Positions 36,012 through 48,956 of a stretch of DNA of 64,000 nucleotides are shown here, in pieces. The DNA is from Pseudomonadota bacterium. GTDB taxonomy: Bacteria; Pseudomonadota; Gammaproteobacteria; Burkholderiales; SG8-39. The notes beneath the pieces are model-generated. The model made no database searches. It was not told where the DNA came from and worked only from the letters and a program-made list of their open reading frames with translations. The DNA lies in assembly GCA_026399375.1 (NCBI GenBank), contig JAPLRD010000035.1:1-64000 (forward strand). The letters are read 5' to 3'. The first letter of the stretch is position 1. The number at the start of each line of letters is the position of its first letter. The position numbers were made by a program, and so were the translations under genes.

Positions 36012-37269
36012 ATGGAAAGATTCTGGCTTTCCTGCCTGAGCCGCTTAGAAAATGAGCTCCCGGCACAGCAGTTCAATACCTGGATCAAGCCCCTCCGACT
36101 CGACAGCAAGACGCCTTCCGGGCAGCTTGCTATCCTAGCGCCGAACCGCTTCGTCCTGGACTGGATCAAAAACCGCTACCTCGCCCGCATCGAGGCGATG
36201 GCGGCCGAGTATTTTTCCTCGCCCATCCGCGTCAGCCTGGCGATGAGCAAGACCGAGTCTTCCGCGCCAGGTCCCGCCACGAATCCTGCGGCCGCAGCAT
36301 ATATACCAACTGGCGCGCGCCGCCGGACTGCAGGTATCCGAACATCCCGGCACATCCTACAATCCACTATTCGTCTACGGCGGGGTGGGTTTGGGCAAGA
36401 CCCACCTTATACATGCTGTCGGCAACAACGTCCTCGCGCAACACCCTACGGCGAAAGTCCGCTATCTGCATGCTGCCCAGTACATCTCGGACGTGGTGCG
36501 GGCCTACCACCAGAAATCCTTCGACGATTTCAAGCGCTATTACCATTCGCTCGATCTGCTGCTGATCGACGACATTCAGTTCTTCAGCGGCAAGGATAGA
36601 ACCCAGGAAGAATTCTTTTATGCCTTCAACGCGCTGATCGAGGCACATAAGCAGGTAATCATTACCTGCGACACCTATCCCAAGGACATCAGCGGCATAG
36701 AAGAGCGCCTGAAATCGCGCTTTTCCTGGGGCCTTTCGGTCGGCATTGAACCGCCTGAGCAGGAGATGCGCGTGGCCATCGTACTGAAGAAGGCAGAAGC
36801 CATCTCGGTGCGATTGAATGAGGAAGTGGCCTTCTTCATCGCCAAACATATCCGTTCCAATGTGCGCGAACTCGAAGGCGCGCTGAAAAGCGTGGTCGCG
36901 TTTTCTCGTTTCAACGGCAAGGACATATCCCTCGACTTGGCCAAGGAAGCGCTTAAGGATCTCCTGTCGGTGCAGAATCGGCAGATTTCCATCGATAATA
37001 TCCAGAAGACGGTGGCAGACTTTTACAAGATCAAGATCTCCGACATGCACTCAAAGAAGCGCAGTCGTAACGTGGCCCGGCCGCGCCAGATGGCGATGGC
37101 GCTGGCTAAGGACCTGACCCAGCATAGCCTGCCGGACATAGGCGACGCTTTTGGCAACCGCGATCACACGACGGTGCTTCACGCCTGCCGCATGATTGCG
37201 TCTTTGCGCGAGAAACATACCGAGATCAATCACGATTATCACGTATTGGAACAGGTGCTCAAAGGATGA
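36012..37269 (+). pseudogene. dnaA: Chromosomal replication initiator DnaA, with an internal deletion and frameshift as presented
   Basis: Domain I/II ([30 protein letters not shown]…) in one frame; domains III/IV ([40 protein letters not shown]…[13 protein letters not shown]) in another; the NPxxTFDxFVxGxAN block is absent around 36286-36306. Confidence 0.93.
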
Positions 37270-37467
37270 CAAAGTTAGGGAACAAGTCAGTGACTTCCTG
37301 TGGATTATTCGATAATTTTCAGGATTCTAGAAAGAACCCACAAACAATAAAAAAAGGCCCACAGGCTTGTACAGACGAAAAAGCTGTTGCAGAAGCATGA
37401 ATACAAATGAAAATGCAGAGATATCCACGGAAACAGGCCGCATTATCATCATTATCAGGAAAATATA
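37270..37467. other. Candidate oriC region (dnaA-dnaN intergenic)
   Basis: AT-rich spacer with near-consensus DnaA boxes TGTGGATTA (37299-37307) and ATATCCACG (37421-37429) and an AT-rich stretch just before dnaN. Confidence 0.5.
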
Positions 37468-38571
37468 ATGAATACTATAAAGATAAATAGGGAGACCCTA
37501 CTGGAGCCGCTTTATGCTGTTTCCGGAATAATCGAACGGCGCCATACCCTCCCCATCCTTTCCAACGTCCTGCTGGAGCGCAAGGGCAACGAAATAACCA
37601 TCGTTGCCACGGACATTGAGATTCAAATATCTGCCCGGACCGTTTGCGATAATCCGGGGGACGAAAAAGCGATCACGGTCGGAGCGAGAAAATTGCTCGA
37701 TATTCTGCGCGCGTTGCCCGAACAGTCAGAGGTAACCCTGGCTCTGCAGGAAAAGAAACTTCAGGTCAAAGCCGCCAAGAGCCGCTTCAATCTGCAAACC
37801 CTGCCGGCAGAGGATTTTCCTAAATTATCGCTCGCCGAGGGCGCCAGCACAAAAATGACGCTGCAGCAGAAGGTGCTGAAGGAATTGTTTCTTTCAGTGC
37901 AGTATGCCATGGCGCAGCAGGATATTCGCTACTACCTGAACGGCCTTTTGCTTGTTACCGGTGGAGATAAAATCACCGTAGTGGCCACGGACGGCCACCG
38001 TCTGGCGCTCGCGAGTGCTGCGCACAAGACGGAAGGCACGCAGGAGGTGATTCTGCCGCGCAAGACCATCCTGGAATTGTCCAAACTCATGTCCGACAGC
38101 GACGACCCGGTAGAAGTGGAATTGTCGCCTACCCAGGCGCGCTTTTCCTTCGGCGGCATAGTTTTGATCTCGAAACTCGTAGACGGAAAGTTTCCCGATT
38201 ACACCCGGGTCATTCCGACCACGCACAACAAAAAATTATTGCTCAATCGAGTGGTCCTGCTGCAGGCATTGCAGCGCGCAGCCATTCTTACTAACGAAAA
38301 ATTCAAGGGTGTGCGCTGGGTACTGGTCGATGGCAGCCTGAAGATCATTTGTAGCAACAACGAGCAGGAAGAGGCGCAGGAGGAACTCGACGTCGACTAT
38401 GCAGGAGATGCCCTGGATATAGGATTCAACGTCAATTATCTGCAGGACGTGCTCAACAACCTCGACTGCGAGCAGGTCGAGTGCGCTTTGGGCGACGCCA
38501 ACTCGAGCGCCCTGATTACCGTTCCCGGAAACGACAATTTCAAATACGTCGTCATGCCGATGCGCATTTGA
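37468..38571 (+). CDS. dnaN: DNA polymerase III subunit beta
   Basis: 367 aa; SGIIERRHTLPILSNVLLE, C-terminal YVVMPMRI. Confidence 0.97.
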   Translation: MNTIKINRETLLEPLYAVSGIIERRHTLPILSNVLLERKGNEITIVATDIEIQISARTVCDNPGDEKAITVGARKLLDILRALPEQSEVTLALQEKKLQVKAAKSRFNLQTLPAEDFPKLSLAEGASTKMTLQQKVLKELFLSVQYAMAQQDIRYYLNGLLLVTGGDKITVVATDGHRLALASAAHKTEGTQEVILPRKTILELSKLMSDSDDPVEVELSPTQARFSFGGIVLISKLVDGKFPDYTRVIPTTHNKKLLLNRVVLLQALQRAAILTNEKFKGVRWVLVDGSLKIICSNNEQEEAQEELDVDYAGDALDIGFNVNYLQDVLNNLDCEQVECALGDANSSALITVPGNDNFKYVVMPMRI

Positions 38572-38609
38572 ACGATACAGGCAGAAGTAGCCAATTTTTT
38601 ACACCTTGA

Positions 38610-41063
<2,454 letters not shown>

Positions 41064-41100
41064 CCGGCTTCACCGCGGCAAAGCCCGGATCACGCCGGTG

Positions 41101-42237
41101 TCAGACGATGTTCAGGTGCTCAATGCCGGCGCTGATGTCGCGGTTCTTCGATTCCTTGCCGTGCAGTTTGATGTTGAGGCGCAGGTCGTTGACCGAGTCG
41201 GCGTTGCGTAAGGCGTCCTCGTAGCTGATCTTGCCTTCCTCATACAGATCGAACAGGGCTTGGTCGAAGGTCTGCATGCCCAGTTCGCGCGATTTCTTCA
41301 TGATTTCCTTGATCTCGTGCACCTCACCCTTGAAGATCAGGTCGGCTATCAGCGGCGAGTTGAGCATGATCTCGATCGCGGCGGCGCGCCCCTTGCCCTC
41401 CTTCAGCGGGATCAACCGCTGTGATACCAGCGCCTTGAGGTTGAGCGAGAGATCCATCAGCAATTGCGCGCGACGCTCCTCGGGAAAGAAGTTGACGATG
41501 CGATCCAGCGCTTGGTTGGCGCTGTTGGCGTGCAGGGTTCCCATGCACAAGTGGCCGGTTTCGGCAAAGGCCACCGCGTGTTCCATTGTCTCGCGCGAGC
41601 GGATTTCGCCGATCAGGATCACGTCCGGGGCCTGGCGCAGGGTGTTGTGCAGCGCGGCCTCCCAGGAGGCGGTGTCCACTCCGACCTCGCGCTGCGTAAT
41701 CAGACAGTTGACGTGCGGGTGCACGTACTCCACCGGGTCCTCTATGGTGATGATGTGGCCGTAACTGTTGTGGTTGCGGTAGCCGATCATCGCCGCGAGC
41801 GTGGTCGACTTGCCCGAACCGGTTCCACCCACCATGATCACCAGGCCGCGCTTGTTCATGACCACGTCTTTCAGCACCGGCGGCAGTCCCAGGTCCTCGA
41901 ACTTGGGAATCGACGTTGTGATTGTGCGCAGCACCATGCCGATCTTGCCCTGCTGCACAAAGCAATTGACGCGGAATCTGCCGATCCCCGCGGGGGCGAT
42001 GGCGAAGTTGCACTCCTTGGTTGCCTCGAATTCGGCCGCCTGCTTGTCGTTCATGATCGCGCGCACCAGGTCGGCGGTGTGCTGTCCGGTAAGTTTTTGA
42101 TCCATGACCGGCGTCATTTTTCCGTCCAGTTTCATCGCCGGCGGAAAATCGGCGGTAATGAACAAATCGGATCCCTTCTTGCTCAGCATCAGCCGCAAGA
42201 GGTCGTACATGAATTTTGTTGACTGGCCGCTATCCAT
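41101..42237 (-). CDS. pilU: Type IV pilus twitching ATPase PilU-like
   Basis: MVGGTGSGKSTTLAAMIGYRN, VNCLITQREVGVDT; downstream of pilT. Confidence 0.9.
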   Translation of the reverse strand: MDSGQSTKFMYDLLRLMLSKKGSDLFITADFPPAMKLDGKMTPVMDQKLTGQHTADLVRAIMNDKQAAEFEATKECNFAIAPAGIGRFRVNCFVQQGKIGMVLRTITTSIPKFEDLGLPPVLKDVVMNKRGLVIMVGGTGSGKSTTLAAMIGYRNHNSYGHIITIEDPVEYVHPHVNCLITQREVGVDTASWEAALHNTLRQAPDVILIGEIRSRETMEHAVAFAETGHLCMGTLHANSANQALDRIVNFFPEERRAQLLMDLSLNLKALVSQRLIPLKEGKGRAAAIEIMLNSPLIADLIFKGEVHEIKEIMKKSRELGMQTFDQALFDLYEEGKISYEDALRNADSVNDLRLNIKLHGKESKNRDISAGIEHLNIV

Positions 42238-42289
42238 CGCTCACCTCACTCGCAAATTCGTCCAAACAGGCCCGCTATTTTATGCAACT

Positions 42290-43333
42290 CTAGCCGGGGA
42301 AGGTATCTTTATTGGCGGCCTTGCTGCGCGCTTCGGCGATTGAAATCACGCCCTTTTTCACCAATTCCTGCAGATCTTGATCCAGCGTTTTCATGCCAAA
42401 CTGCTGGCCCGTCTGGATGGCCGAGTACATCTGCGCGATCTTGGCCTCGCGGATCAGGTTGTTGATGGCCGGCGTGCCGATCATGATTTCGTGCGCAGCA
42501 ACCCGTCCCGCACCGTCCTTGGTTTTCAGCAGCGTTTGCGAAATGATCGCCTTCAGCGAAGTGGAGATCATCGCTCGTATCATGTCTTTTTCCGCCGCGG
42601 GGAACACGTCAACGATACGGTCGATGGTCTTCGCGGCCGAACTGGTGTGCAGCGTGCCAAAAACGAGGTGGCCCGTTTCCGCGCCGGACAGCGCCAGACG
42701 GATGGTCTCAAGGTCGCGCATTTCGCCCACCAGAATCACGTCCGGGTCCTGGCGCAGCGCCGAACGCAGCGCATTGTTGAACGAAAGCGTGTGCGGTCCA
42801 ACCTCGCGCTGGTTGATCAGGCATTTTTTCGATTCGTGCACGAATTCGATCGGATCCTCGATAGTGAGGATGTGCCCTTCCTCGGTTTCGTTCTTGTGAT
42901 TGACCATCGCCGCCAGCGTGGTCGATTTGCCCGAGCCGGTCGGCCCAGTAACCAGCACTACGCCCCGCGGCTGGTCCGCGATAGATTCAAATATCTTGGG
43001 GCACTTCAGGTCGGCGAGCGACAGAATCTTCGACGGAATGGTCCGCATAACGGCGCCTGCGCCGCGGTTTTGCACGAACGCGTTGACGCGGAATCGCGCG
43101 AGCCCGGGGATGGCGAAGGAGAAGTCGCATTCGAGGTTTTCCTCGTAGAACTTGCGCTGGCCGTCGTTCATGATGTCATAAATCATGCCGTGGACATCTT
43201 TGTGGTCCATCGCCGGCAAATTGATGCGCTTGATGTCGCCGTGCACGCGGATCATCGGCGGCAGGCCGGACGAAAGGTGCAGGTCGGATGCCTTGTTCTT
43301 GACCACGAAGGCAAGCAGTTCAGAGATATCCAT
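42290..43333 (-). CDS. pilT: Type IV pilus twitching motility ATPase PilT
   Basis: MDISELLAFVVKNKASDLHLSSGLPPMIRVHGD…; VTGPTGSGKSTTLAAMV. Confidence 0.95.
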   Translation of the reverse strand: MDISELLAFVVKNKASDLHLSSGLPPMIRVHGDIKRINLPAMDHKDVHGMIYDIMNDGQRKFYEENLECDFSFAIPGLARFRVNAFVQNRGAGAVMRTIPSKILSLADLKCPKIFESIADQPRGVVLVTGPTGSGKSTTLAAMVNHKNETEEGHILTIEDPIEFVHESKKCLINQREVGPHTLSFNNALRSALRQDPDVILVGEMRDLETIRLALSGAETGHLVFGTLHTSSAAKTIDRIVDVFPAAEKDMIRAMISTSLKAIISQTLLKTKDGAGRVAAHEIMIGTPAINNLIREAKIAQMYSAIQTGQQFGMKTLDQDLQELVKKGVISIAEARSKAANKDTFPG

Positions 43334-43434
43334 CTATAATCGCTCCATGCTAAACGATGCGCCAGGCGGGAACGCAGCCGACCGAGTGAGAGCGATTTGT
43401 CGCCGGTTTCCCGCGCTCACGCCCGCGGCAAATT

Positions 43435-44124
43435 ATGTCCTCAATCGAGAGTAACTTGCAAGTCGTAAGAGCGCGCATCGCCGCCGTGGCGCGCGCGGCG
43501 GGCCGGGACCCCGGCGCGATCACCCTGCTGGCTGTGAGCAAGACTTTCGCGGCGGACGCGGTTCGTGCCGCGCATGGCGCAGGGCAGCGAGAATTCGGCG
43601 AAAATTACGTTCAGGAAGGAGTGGAGAAGACCGCCGCCCTGCGTGCGCTGCCGCTCATCTGGCACTTCATCGGGCCGATCCAGAGCAACAAGACGCGCTT
43701 GATCGCTGAGCATTTCGACTGGGTGCACTCGGTTGCGCGCGAAAAAATCGCGCAGCGCCTCTCGCAGGCGCGCCCGGAGCAACTCGCGCCGCTCGAGATC
43801 TGCCTGCAGGTTAACGTCAGCGGCGAAGCAAGCAAGAGCGGCGTGGCGCCGGAAGAGGTGCGCGCGCTGGCGGAGACCGTGCGTGCGTTGCCACGGCTCA
43901 GGCTGCGCGGCCTGATGGCCGTTCCAGAGCCCAGCGACAACGTCGATCTGCAACGCGGGCGCTTTCGCAGTCTGCGCCTGCTGCAGGAGGAATTGAACGG
44001 CGCGGGCTTCGGACTGGACACCCTGTCGATGGGAATGTCGCAGGATCTGGAGGCGGCGGTCATGGAAGGCGCTACCATCGTGCGCGTAGGTACCGCCATT
44101 TTCGGCGAAAGGGTCAAGACGTGA
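43435..44124 (+). CDS. YggS family pyridoxal phosphate homeostasis protein
   Basis: LLAVSKTF, FGENYVQEG, WHFIGPIQSNKTRLIAEHFDWVHSV. Confidence 0.94.
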   Translation: MSSIESNLQVVRARIAAVARAAGRDPGAITLLAVSKTFAADAVRAAHGAGQREFGENYVQEGVEKTAALRALPLIWHFIGPIQSNKTRLIAEHFDWVHSVAREKIAQRLSQARPEQLAPLEICLQVNVSGEASKSGVAPEEVRALAETVRALPRLRLRGLMAVPEPSDNVDLQRGRFRSLRLLQEELNGAGFGLDTLSMGMSQDLEAAVMEGATIVRVGTAIFGERVKT

Positions 44125-44930
44125 ACATTACCTTCATCGGCGGCGGGAACATGGCTGCAGCCCTGATCGGTGGGCTCGTTGCCAAGGGACACGCGGGCAG
44201 CGCTATTCGAGTGGTAGAGATTCAGGCCGAGGCGCGCGAGCGACTGGCCGTCCGGCACGGTGTCGACTGCGCAGTCAGCGTCGGCGCGCCGCTCGGCGAC
44301 GTGGTGGTGCTGGCGGTGAAGCCGCAGCAAATGCGGGCCGCAGCGGAGTCTTTGCGAACACTGCTCGAACGCCAACTGGTGATCACCATTGCGGCAGGCA
44401 TCCGCCTCGTTGATTTGTCGCGCTGGCTGGGTGGCTACCGCACCTTGGTGCGCTGCATGCCGAATACTCCGGCGCTCATCGGCGCCGGGTTCAGCGGCCT
44501 GTATGCGGCCGTCGAGGTCGGCGCCGACCAGCGGGCCCAGGCCGAATCGATCTTGGGCGCCGTCGGGTCCACGCTCTGGGTCGCCGAGGAGGCCATGCTG
44601 GATCCCGTCACCGCGATTTCGGGCAGCGGCCCGGCTTACGTGTTCTACTTTATCGAGGCGCTGCAGCAGTCGGCGCGTGAAATGGGCTTCTCCGCCGCCG
44701 ATGCGCGCAAACTGGCGGTGGAGACTTTTCTCGGCACCGCCAGGCTCGCCGCGCAGAGTCCGGAAGACGTGAAGCTGCTGCGCGAGCGCGTCACCTCCAA
44801 GGGCGGAACCACCGAGCGCGCGCTTGCCAGCATGGAGTCCGACCGGGTCAAGGACCTGATCGTGCGCGCGCTGCACACGGCCAACGAGCGCGCCCACGAG
44901 CTGGGCGAACAACTGGGCAGGGAGACATAA
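44121..44930 (+). CDS. proC: Pyrroline-5-carboxylate reductase
   Basis: MNITFIGGGNMAAALIGGL, AISGSGPAYVFYFIEAL. Confidence 0.95.
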   Translation: MNITFIGGGNMAAALIGGLVAKGHAGSAIRVVEIQAEARERLAVRHGVDCAVSVGAPLGDVVVLAVKPQQMRAAAESLRTLLERQLVITIAAGIRLVDLSRWLGGYRTLVRCMPNTPALIGAGFSGLYAAVEVGADQRAQAESILGAVGSTLWVAEEAMLDPVTAISGSGPAYVFYFIEALQQSAREMGFSAADARKLAVETFLGTARLAAQSPEDVKLLRERVTSKGGTTERALASMESDRVKDLIVRALHTANERAHELGEQLGRET

Positions 44931-45503
44931 ATGCTCAACCAGATTCTGCGTTTTCTGCTGGACACGGTCTTCGGGTTCTTCGTCTTCGTGCTGCTGGCGC
45001 GCTTTTATCTGCAATTGCTGCGCGCGCCGTTTCGCAATCCTCTGGGCCAGTTCGTCACCGCCCTGACCAACTGGCTGGTCCTGCCGGCGCGTCGTTTCAT
45101 TCCGGGCATGTTCGGACTGGATATGGCCAGTTTTCTGCTCGCATGGCTGCTTGAAGCGCTGCTGCTGTTTCTGCTCTATTTTCTCAGGGGGGGAAGCGTG
45201 GTCGGGACCTCCGGACTGGCGGTGGGGATTTTCTTCAGCCTCGGCCTGCTCGAACTGGCGCGCTTCAGCCTGTATCTCCTGATCGGCGTTATCCTGATTC
45301 AGGCGGTGATCAGCTGGATCAATCCTTATGCACCGCTGGCGCCGCTGTTCAATACGCTTACCGGCCCTTTCTTGCGGCCGTTCCGTCGCTTGATTCCGCC
45401 CATAGGCAACGTGGATCTGTCGCCGCTGTTTGCGCTGGTCGCGGCGCAGCTGCTTTTGATTCCACTGGAATACGTCGCGCGCTCGGTGTCGCTGCTGCTT
45501 TGA
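44931..45503 (+). CDS. YggT family membrane protein
   Basis: Duplicated YggT-like membrane segments; follows proC. Confidence 0.9.
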   Translation: MLNQILRFLLDTVFGFFVFVLLARFYLQLLRAPFRNPLGQFVTALTNWLVLPARRFIPGMFGLDMASFLLAWLLEALLLFLLYFLRGGSVVGTSGLAVGIFFSLGLLELARFSLYLLIGVILIQAVISWINPYAPLAPLFNTLTGPFLRPFRRLIPPIGNVDLSPLFALVAAQLLLIPLEYVARSVSLLL

Positions 45504-45793
45504 GCTGGTACAAGACCGGCGGCGACGGCGTCACCATTCAGATCCACGCCCAGCCCGGCGCGAAACGCACCGAAATTTCCGGATTGCATGGCGATTGTCT
45601 CAAGTTGCGCCTGGCCTCGCCCCCCGTGGACGGGAAAGCGAATGAATGCCTGATCGAGTTTCTTGCATCGCGCCTGGGTGTGAGGCGGGCTCAGGTGAGC
45701 ATAGTTCGGGGAGCAAGCTCGCGCCGCAAGACGGTGTTCGTGGCGGTGGCGGGGCTGGACCCCGCGGTCCTGCTCGAGGTCGGCGGCGCGTAG
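45500..45793 (+). CDS. DUF167 (YggU) family protein
   Basis: VTIQIHAQPGAKRTEISGLHGDCLKLRLASPPVDGKANECLIEFLA; TTG start overlapping yggT stop. Confidence 0.9.
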   Translation: MSWYKTGGDGVTIQIHAQPGAKRTEISGLHGDCLKLRLASPPVDGKANECLIEFLASRLGVRRAQVSIVRGASSRRKTVFVAVAGLDPAVLLEVGGA

Positions 45794-45820
45794 TATTTCC
45801 GCGCCTGCTTCAGACCGTGT

Positions 45821-47011
45821 TCAGTCGGTCTTGGCGTCGTAGACGATCTGGCCCTGCACCAGCGTATAGCGCACCTTGCCTGGCAACTCGATCCCGAGAA
45901 AGGGCGTGTTCTTGCCCTGGCTTCTCAGCCCGGCTGCGCTCACCTTCCGATACTCTTCCGCATCGAATATGCAGATATCCGCCGTATGGCCGACGGACAG
46001 ATGACCGCTGTCCAGGTTGAGCACCCGTGCAGCGTCATGCGTGACGCGGGCGAGCGCCTGAACCAGCGGTACCTTCATTTCAATCGCCCATTTCAACGTG
46101 AGTGGCAGCAAAAGTTCCAGACCCGTCGCACCGGCTTCCGATTCGCCGAATGGCAGCAGCTTGGAGTCCTCGTCCACGGGCGTATGGTCGGAGCAGAGCG
46201 CATCGATGGTGCCGTCCTTCAGCCCCTCGCGCAGGGCGTCGCGATCGCGCCCGCTGCGCAGCGGCGGCGACAGGTGGCAATGCGAATCGAAGTAGCCCAG
46301 GTCCATTTCCGACAGGTGCGCGTGGTGGATGCCGGCATCGCAGCTCAGCTTCAGCCCCTCGCGCTTGGCCGCGCGCACCATCGCCACGCCTTCGCGGGTC
46401 GACAGGCGGCACAGGTGGACTCGTGCGCCGGTGGCGCGCGTCACTTCGATGATGGTCGCAATGGCGATGGTCTCGGCAAAGGCGGGGATCCCCGGCAAAC
46501 CCAAACGTGTCGCCACTTCACCGTCGTGCGCGACGCCGTCTTTCGACAGGTAACCGTCCTGCGGGCGCAGCCAGACGCAAAAACCGAATGTGGCGGCATA
46601 TTGCAGCGCGCGCCACAGCACCTGATTGTCCTTCAGCGGCACATCGGCATGGGAGAAGCCGACGCAGCCGGCGTCGCGCAATTCCGCCATCTCGGTAAGC
46701 TGTTCGCCGGCCAGGCCGATGGTGAGCGCGCCGATCGGGTACACGTGCGCCAGATTGAGCGTCTTGGCGCGGTGCTTGAGCATTTCCACCAGCCCGGGTT
46801 CATCCAGCGGTGGGTCGGTATCGGGCGGACAGGCGAGGCTGGTTACGCCGCCCGCGACCGCGGCCAACATTTCCGATTCGAGCGTCGCTTTGTATTCGAA
46901 GCCCGGCTCGCGCAGGCGCGCCGCGAGGTCGACCGCGACATAAACGTCGGTCCTGGCGTCGATGTTGTTCTTGGGGTCGATCAGGCGACCATTCTTGATA
47001 TGAATTTTCAT
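45821..47011 (-). CDS. Dihydroorotase-like protein (PyrC'/PyrX type, probably non-catalytic), with apparent internal in-frame deletion
   Basis: MKIHIKNGRLIDPKNNIDARTDVYVA joined directly to VDLAARLREPGFEYKATLESEM; metal-binding HxH before LREPG is not present; downstream of pyrB. Confidence 0.85.
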   Translation of the reverse strand: MKIHIKNGRLIDPKNNIDARTDVYVAVDLAARLREPGFEYKATLESEMLAAVAGGVTSLACPPDTDPPLDEPGLVEMLKHRAKTLNLAHVYPIGALTIGLAGEQLTEMAELRDAGCVGFSHADVPLKDNQVLWRALQYAATFGFCVWLRPQDGYLSKDGVAHDGEVATRLGLPGIPAFAETIAIATIIEVTRATGARVHLCRLSTREGVAMVRAAKREGLKLSCDAGIHHAHLSEMDLGYFDSHCHLSPPLRSGRDRDALREGLKDGTIDALCSDHTPVDEDSKLLPFGESEAGATGLELLLPLTLKWAIEMKVPLVQALARVTHDAARVLNLDSGHLSVGHTADICIFDAEEYRKVSAAGLRSQGKNTPFLGIELPGKVRYTLVQGQIVYDAKTD

Positions 47012-47016
47012 CTGAT

Positions 47017-47964
47017 TCAGTTCCCCGCCAGTATGCTCATCACCGCCATCCTGACGGCGATGCCGAACGTCACCTGCGACAGGATGACCGCATGCGCGCC
47101 GTCGGCGACCGCCGAGTCGATCTCCACGCCGCGGTTCAACGGCCCCGGGTGCATGACGATGGCGTCGGGTTTGGCCAGAGCCAGTTTTTCCGGGGTCAGG
47201 CCGTAGTATTTGAAGAATTCCTGCGCCGAAGGCAGCAGCGCGCCGCGCATGCGCTCGCTTTGCAGGCGCAGCATCACCACCACGTCGACGTCGCGCAGGC
47301 CTTTTTCAAGGTCGTGATACACCGTGACGCCCAGCTTTTCCACTCCGGACGGAATCAGGGTCATGGGTCCGATCACGCGTATATCTGGCGTGCCCATGAT
47401 GGTGAGGGCGTGGATGAGTGAGCGCGCCACGCGCGAATGCAGCACGTCGCCGACGATCGCCACCGAAAGGCGCGTGAAATCCTTCTTGAAGTGGCGGATG
47501 GTGTAGAGATCGAGCAGGCCCTGGGTCGGATGGGCGTGGCGGCCGTCGCCTGCGTTGACCACGTGCAGGTGGCTGGCAACATGGCTCGCGATCAGATGCG
47601 GCGCGCCGCTCTGCGCGTGCCGGACCACGAACATGTCCGCGTGCATCGCCGAGAGATTGTCCACCGTGTCGAGCAGGGTCTCGCCCTTGGTATGCGAGGA
47701 GATCGCGATATTGAGGTTGATGACGTCCGCCGACAGGCGCTTGGCGGCAATCTCGAACGTGGTGCGCGTTCGAGTCGAGTTCTCGAAGAACAGATTGAAC
47801 ACCGATTTTCCCCGGAGCAGCGGGACCTTCTTCACCTCGCGCGCGGTGACGCCGACGAAAGAAGTAGCGGTATCCAGAATGTGGGTAAGAGTCTCCCGCG
47901 GCAGACCTTCGATGGTAAGAAGGTGCTGCAGTTCGCCTTTTTCGTTTAATTGTGGGTTACGCAT
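47017..47964 (-). CDS. pyrB: Aspartate carbamoyltransferase catalytic subunit
   Basis: [31 protein letters not shown]. Confidence 0.96.
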   Translation of the reverse strand: MRNPQLNEKGELQHLLTIEGLPRETLTHILDTATSFVGVTAREVKKVPLLRGKSVFNLFFENSTRTRTTFEIAAKRLSADVINLNIAISSHTKGETLLDTVDNLSAMHADMFVVRHAQSGAPHLIASHVASHLHVVNAGDGRHAHPTQGLLDLYTIRHFKKDFTRLSVAIVGDVLHSRVARSLIHALTIMGTPDIRVIGPMTLIPSGVEKLGVTVYHDLEKGLRDVDVVVMLRLQSERMRGALLPSAQEFFKYYGLTPEKLALAKPDAIVMHPGPLNRGVEIDSAVADGAHAVILSQVTFGIAVRMAVMSILAGN

Positions 47965-48454
47965 CCATTTTCAACCTGAGTTTGCCAAATTCATCCCGGT
48001 CCAGAACCAGCATGGGTCCAGGCGGAAGCTCCAGCCTGGCGCCTATGTATTGTGCGGCGACCGGCAATTCGCGCCCGCCGCGGTCGATCAGCACGGCGAG
48101 ACTGATCGACGCCGGCCGGCCGTAGTCGAACAGTTCGTTCATCGCCCCGCGCACCGTGCGGCCGGTGTAGAGCACGTCGTCGACCAGCACGATATGGCGG
48201 CCGTCGACATCGAAAGGAATCTGCGTCGGCTTTATCTGTGGATGCAGGCCGGTCTTGTCGAAGTCGTCGCGGTAGAACGAAATATCGAGCAGGCCCAGCG
48301 GCAGCGAAATGCCGAGCGCGGAATGCAACTCTTCGGCCAGCCAGACGCCGCCGGTATGAATGCCGACCAGCGCGGTGTCCGCGGTCACGTGCGGTTTCAA
48401 CTGCTGCACCAACGAGGCGCACAGCGTTTCGGGATCAGGAAGAGCCAGGGTCAT
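47957..48454 (-). CDS. pyrR: Bifunctional pyr operon regulator/uracil phosphoribosyltransferase PyrR
   Basis: [36 protein letters not shown]. Confidence 0.95.
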   Translation of the reverse strand: MTLALPDPETLCASLVQQLKPHVTADTALVGIHTGGVWLAEELHSALGISLPLGLLDISFYRDDFDKTGLHPQIKPTQIPFDVDGRHIVLVDDVLYTGRTVRGAMNELFDYGRPASISLAVLIDRGGRELPVAAQYIGARLELPPGPMLVLDRDEFGKLRLKMDA

Positions 48455-48956
48455 CGAAATAGCTTTGTAAAATGATTTGTGCCGATATTTGGTGCGCGTG
48501 CAGCTTGTGCTTGCGCCCGCCTTTTCCGGTTGCGCGCAACGCTTCTTCCGCCGAAGCCGAACTCAGGCGCTCGTCCACCAGCCTGACCGGCAGGCTGAAG
48601 CGCGACTCCAGCTGCCGCGCAAAGCGGCGACAGCGCCGGGTCATTTCGTGTTCCGTGCCGTCCATCGACAGGGGCAGCCCCACCACCAGAAAGACGGGCT
48701 TCCATTCGGCGACGAGCGCGGCAATCTGGTCCATGCGCTGCGCTTTGCCCTCGGCCGTGATCAGCGTCAGCGGATGCGCCGCGGCTATGCTCGATTCGCC
48801 CACGGCGACGCCGGTAAACTTTTCTCCGAAGTCAAAGGCCAGCACGGTGCCGGATACCGACTTCAAGGGAAGCAATGCGCTCCCGGAAGCTGCGTCTGGT
48901 GCAGCGATGTGCAGCGGATCCCGGTCTCTTCCTGCCCCCATATGCGCCTCAAGCAT
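48435..48956 (-). CDS. ruvX: Holliday junction resolvase-like RuvX (YqgF)
   Basis: [47 protein letters not shown]-terminal extension. Confidence 0.92.
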   Translation of the reverse strand: MLEAHMGAGRDRDPLHIAAPDAASGSALLPLKSVSGTVLAFDFGEKFTGVAVGESSIAAAHPLTLITAEGKAQRMDQIAALVAEWKPVFLVVGLPLSMDGTEHEMTRRCRRFARQLESRFSLPVRLVDERLSSASAEEALRATGKGGRKHKLHAHQISAQIILQSYFDDPGSS

